From: Myxococcaceae bacterium
Lineage (GTDB): Bacteria > Myxococcota > Myxococcia > Myxococcales > Myxococcaceae
Assembly (NCBI GenBank): GCA_018262385.1
Contig: JAGSPQ010000129.1
Coordinates: 1 to 9,475 of the forward strand
Length of the DNA: 9,475 bases
Reading direction: 5' to 3'
Shown: positions 7,764-9,475 of the stretch, one piece after another
How the letters are laid out: each line of letters opens with the position of its first letter
How positions within the stretch are numbered: the stretch's first letter is position 1
Position numbers and translations under genes: made by a program
Notes under the pieces: generated by a model
Databases searched by the model: none
Seen by the model: only the letters and a program-made list of their open reading frames with translations
Told to the model about the DNA's origin: nothing

Positions 7764-9475
7764 TCACCGAGGCGAGGCTGCCGGCGGCTCCGGCCTGGCC
7801 GATCACCGCCGCGGTCGAGGCGAGGGCGCAGTGCAGCGTCTGGGCGGCTGCGACGCCGCGGCACAGCGCCTGGGCCTCGTCGCGATCCTCGCCCGGATCT
7901 CCGCTGCCGTGTGCCTGGAGCAGGCAGACCTGGGCCGCCGTCACGCCTGCTTCGCGCTGAGCCTGGGCGACCGCCTGGGCGTAGGCGTCGATGCGGGCCG
8001 CTCCGGGGTTGACCGCCGCTCCTCCGGCGGCGCCGAAGCCGCGGATGATTGCGTAGATTCGATCGCCGTCGCGAACCGCGTCGTCGAGCCGCTTGAGCAC
8101 CACCGCGGCGGCGCCTTCCGAGACGGTGGGCCCATCGGCTGCGCGGTCGAACGGCGCCGCGGTTCCCGATCGCGAGTACGGGCGCAGCGCGTCGGTCGCG
8201 AGCACCTGCCGAATGTCACCCGCAAGATCGACGGCCCCCGCGAGCATCAGGTCGACCTCTCCGCGCTGCAGCATCCGGGTCGCGACTTCCAGCGATCGCA
8301 GGCCCGAGCCCTCTTCTCCCGCGACGACGAAGCTCGGGCCGCCGAAGTGAAACTCGCGGGCGAGCCGGCTGGCGACGATTCCGCCCAACGCGCCCAGGGT
8401 GCGGGTCGAGTCGAGCACCGGGCTCAGCGCGTCGGCGAGTCCCGCCGCCCACTGCTCGGACTGCTCGGCCGTCAGCGTCAGCCCCAGCTCGCGCTGGTAC
8501 GTCCGCACCCGCTCGCGAACCAGCCAGCGCAGGTGGAAGGAGGTGGTGTCGAGATCGAGCCCGAGCCCGACCACCGTGCCCGCGCGCAGGTGGGGACCTG
8601 CGCCCAGCCCGCCGCTGTCATCGAGCGCCTCGGCGGCGACCTTCAGCATCAGCAGTTGCTGCGGCAGCAGCGAGGCCAGCTCGCGCGGCGGAATCCGGAA
8701 CCGCCCCGCGGGCAGCTCGATCGCGCTCAGCCACGCGCCGGGCAGGGTGGGGCCGGCGGCGCCGAGCCAGCGATCTTCGGGGCGCGGATCGCGCACCGGC
8801 TCGCCGCGGAAGATCGCGCGGGCGAAAGCAGAGAGGGAATCGAGGCGGCCGAAGTGGGTCGCCATTCCCACGATGGCCACCGCCGGCGGAGGAGGCGGGG
8901 GGGATCGTCCCTCGACTGCGCTCGGGATGAACGGCGCGGTGGCTCCGCCGGTGCGGAACGGGGCCCCTTCCTCGAGCAGCAGGTGGGCGTTGATGCCGCC
9001 GAAACCGAACCCGGAGATCGCCGCCCGCCGCGGCATCCCCGGCGCGCGCTCGGGCCACGCCTCGGGTTTCTCGAGCACGCGAAACGGACTCGCCTTCAGC
9101 CCTTCGGCCGCGGTCGCCGCCGAGAAGTTCGCCGAGGGCGGCAGGGTGCGCGCCTCGAGCGCAGCGATCACCTTGCACAGGCCCGCCGCTCCCGCCGCGG
9201 TGAGCAGGTGCCCGACGTTGCTCTTCACCGAGCCGAGCACGCAGCCGCGCGCCGCCCGGCCTTCCCACAGCGCAGTCAGGCTCTTCAGCTCGACCGCATC
9301 GCCGCGTGGAGTCCCGGTGCCGTGGCACTCGATCAGGTCGACCTCGTCGGGCGCCCAGCCCGCCTCGGCATAGGCCGCCCGGGTCGCGCGCAGCTGCCCC
9401 TCGCTCTCGGGCGAGAGCAGGCTTCCCCCGACATCGTTCGACAACCCGATGCCGCGAATCACCGCGCGGATCTGA
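7720..9475 (-). CDS. PfaC/Pfa3-like PUFA synthase, KS (partial) - CLF part, 5' end outside window
   Basis: The frame enters from the right edge already inside a ketosynthase, so the GTG at 9462 is not the start. Numbering from that codon, the KS shows both catalytic histidines, His47 in CHGTGTPRGD and His85 in KSNVGH, and the C-terminal GFGFGGINAH (151-160); the active-site Cys lies outside the window. A proline-rich linker (about 170-193) follows, then a second KS fold from VAIVGMATH (195-203). In this one the Cys position is Glu384 (AGEEGSG), the first His is kept (AHGSGD, His518) and the second is Gln556 (VIGQAG). That marks a chain-length factor, which pairs with KS to set chain length. 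KS followed by CLF is the hallmark of PfaC rather than PfaA. The frame stops at 7720, before the CLF C-terminal motif, which appears in the next frame. The true protein would be one KS-CLF-AT-DH-DH chain. Neither KR nor ACP is seen here; these would be on PfaA, beyond the edge. Confidence 0.88.
   Translation of the reverse strand, partial: QIRAVIRGIGLSNDVGGSLLSPESEGQLRATRAAYAEAGWAPDEVDLIECHGTGTPRGDAVELKSLTALWEGRAARGCVLGSVKSNVGHLLTAAGAAGLCKVIAALEARTLPPSANFSAATAAEGLKASPFRVLEKPEAWPERAPGMPRRAAISGFGFGGINAHLLLEEGAPFRTGGATAPFIPSAVEGRSPPPPPPAVAIVGMATHFGRLDSLSAFARAIFRGEPVRDPRPEDRWLGAAGPTLPGAWLSAIELPAGRFRIPPRELASLLPQQLLMLKVAAEALDDSGGLGAGPHLRAGTVVGLGLDLDTTSFHLRWLVRERVRTYQRELGLTLTAEQSEQWAAGLADALSPVLDSTRTLGALGGIVASRLAREFHFGGPSFVVAGEEGSGLRSLEVATRMLQRGEVDLMLAGAVDLAGDIRQVLATDALRPYSRSGTAAPFDRAADGPTVSEGAAAVVLKRLDDAVRDGDRIYAIIRGFGAAGGAAVNPGAARIDAYAQAVAQAQREAGVTAAQVCLLQAHGSGDPGEDRDEAQALCRGVAAAQTLHCALASTAAVIGQAGAAGSLASVIRLSCLPRAAGLAS
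8907..8932. repeat. Short dispersed repeat of the CCCGAGCGCAGTCGAGGG type, in frame in the KS-CLF linker
   Basis: The minus-strand core is CCCGAGCGCAGTCGAGGG, preceded by GTTCAT. Its frames give FIPSAVEG and HPERSRGT on the minus strand and RPSTALGMN on the plus strand. I recognise these peptide strings as recurring in spurious annotated ORFs of many soil bacteria that carry a small interspersed repeat. Here it sits in the synthase frame, giving FIPSAVEGRSPP between KS and CLF. The match is from memory; copies elsewhere in this genome cannot be seen in the window. Confidence 0.6.

Noticed and set aside
7720..7770. Programmed ribosomal frameshift
   Set aside because: No slippery heptamer is visible, and a simple shift would not explain the roughly 25 residues missing relative to the sister KS domain.
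5850..8012. Long plus-strand open frame opposite the AT and the frameshift region
   Set aside because: Arg/Pro/Ala-rich antisense shadow with no recognisable motif; the minus strand has catalytic AT motifs in the same bases.

Overview
The window is very GC-rich (roughly 70% by eye) and every real gene lies on the minus strand, head to tail with no intergenic gaps, so the region reads as one operon fragment running from position 9475 down to 1. Both ends cut through genes. The enzyme architecture and base composition suggest a myxobacterium-like (Myxococcota/Deltaproteobacteria) or similar high-GC soil or marine bacterium. This rests on gene content, not on a marker gene.

In the direction of transcription the layout is as follows. 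(1) 9475-7720 holds the C-terminal part of a ketosynthase (KS) followed by a chain-length-factor (CLF) domain, in PfaC-like (polyunsaturated fatty acid synthase) arrangement. (2) 7763-3273, in a different frame, holds the last residues of that same CLF, then an acyltransferase (AT), a long Ala/Pro/His/Asn-rich linker with a 15-bp tandem repeat, and two FabA-like dehydratases, each a pseudo plus an active hot-dog fold. Together (1) and (2) look like one KS-CLF-AT-DH-DH polypeptide of the myxobacterial Pfa3/PfaC type, broken by a frame change and an apparent loss of about 25 codons at about 7762-7757. (3) 3273-2233 is OleA, (4) 2239-1340 is OleB and (5) 1343-1 is OleC (C-terminus cut by the window edge). 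The gene junctions are TGATG, ATGGTGA and GTGA overlaps, implying translational coupling.

Functionally, the Pfa-type synthase subunit would help build a long polyunsaturated acyl chain. OleA would condense two acyl thioesters head to head, OleC would form a beta-lactone from the reduced intermediate (the reductase OleD is not in the window), and OleB would decarboxylate the lactone to an internal alkene. The predicted product is therefore a very long-chain polyunsaturated hydrocarbon, analogous to the C31:9 hentriacontanonaene known from Shewanella, but with the polyene synthase and the head-to-head machinery in one coupled operon. Chain length, unsaturation and whether the broken synthase is functional cannot be read from this window.

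Other points of note are a short dispersed genomic repeat inserted in frame in the KS-CLF linker (about 8907-8932), the absence of a C-terminal AGPAT domain on the Pfa protein where OleA now follows, and an AT domain without the usual active-site histidine motif. No RNA genes, CRISPR arrays, insertion sequences, promoters or terminators were seen, and no stretch over 300 bases lacks a gene.
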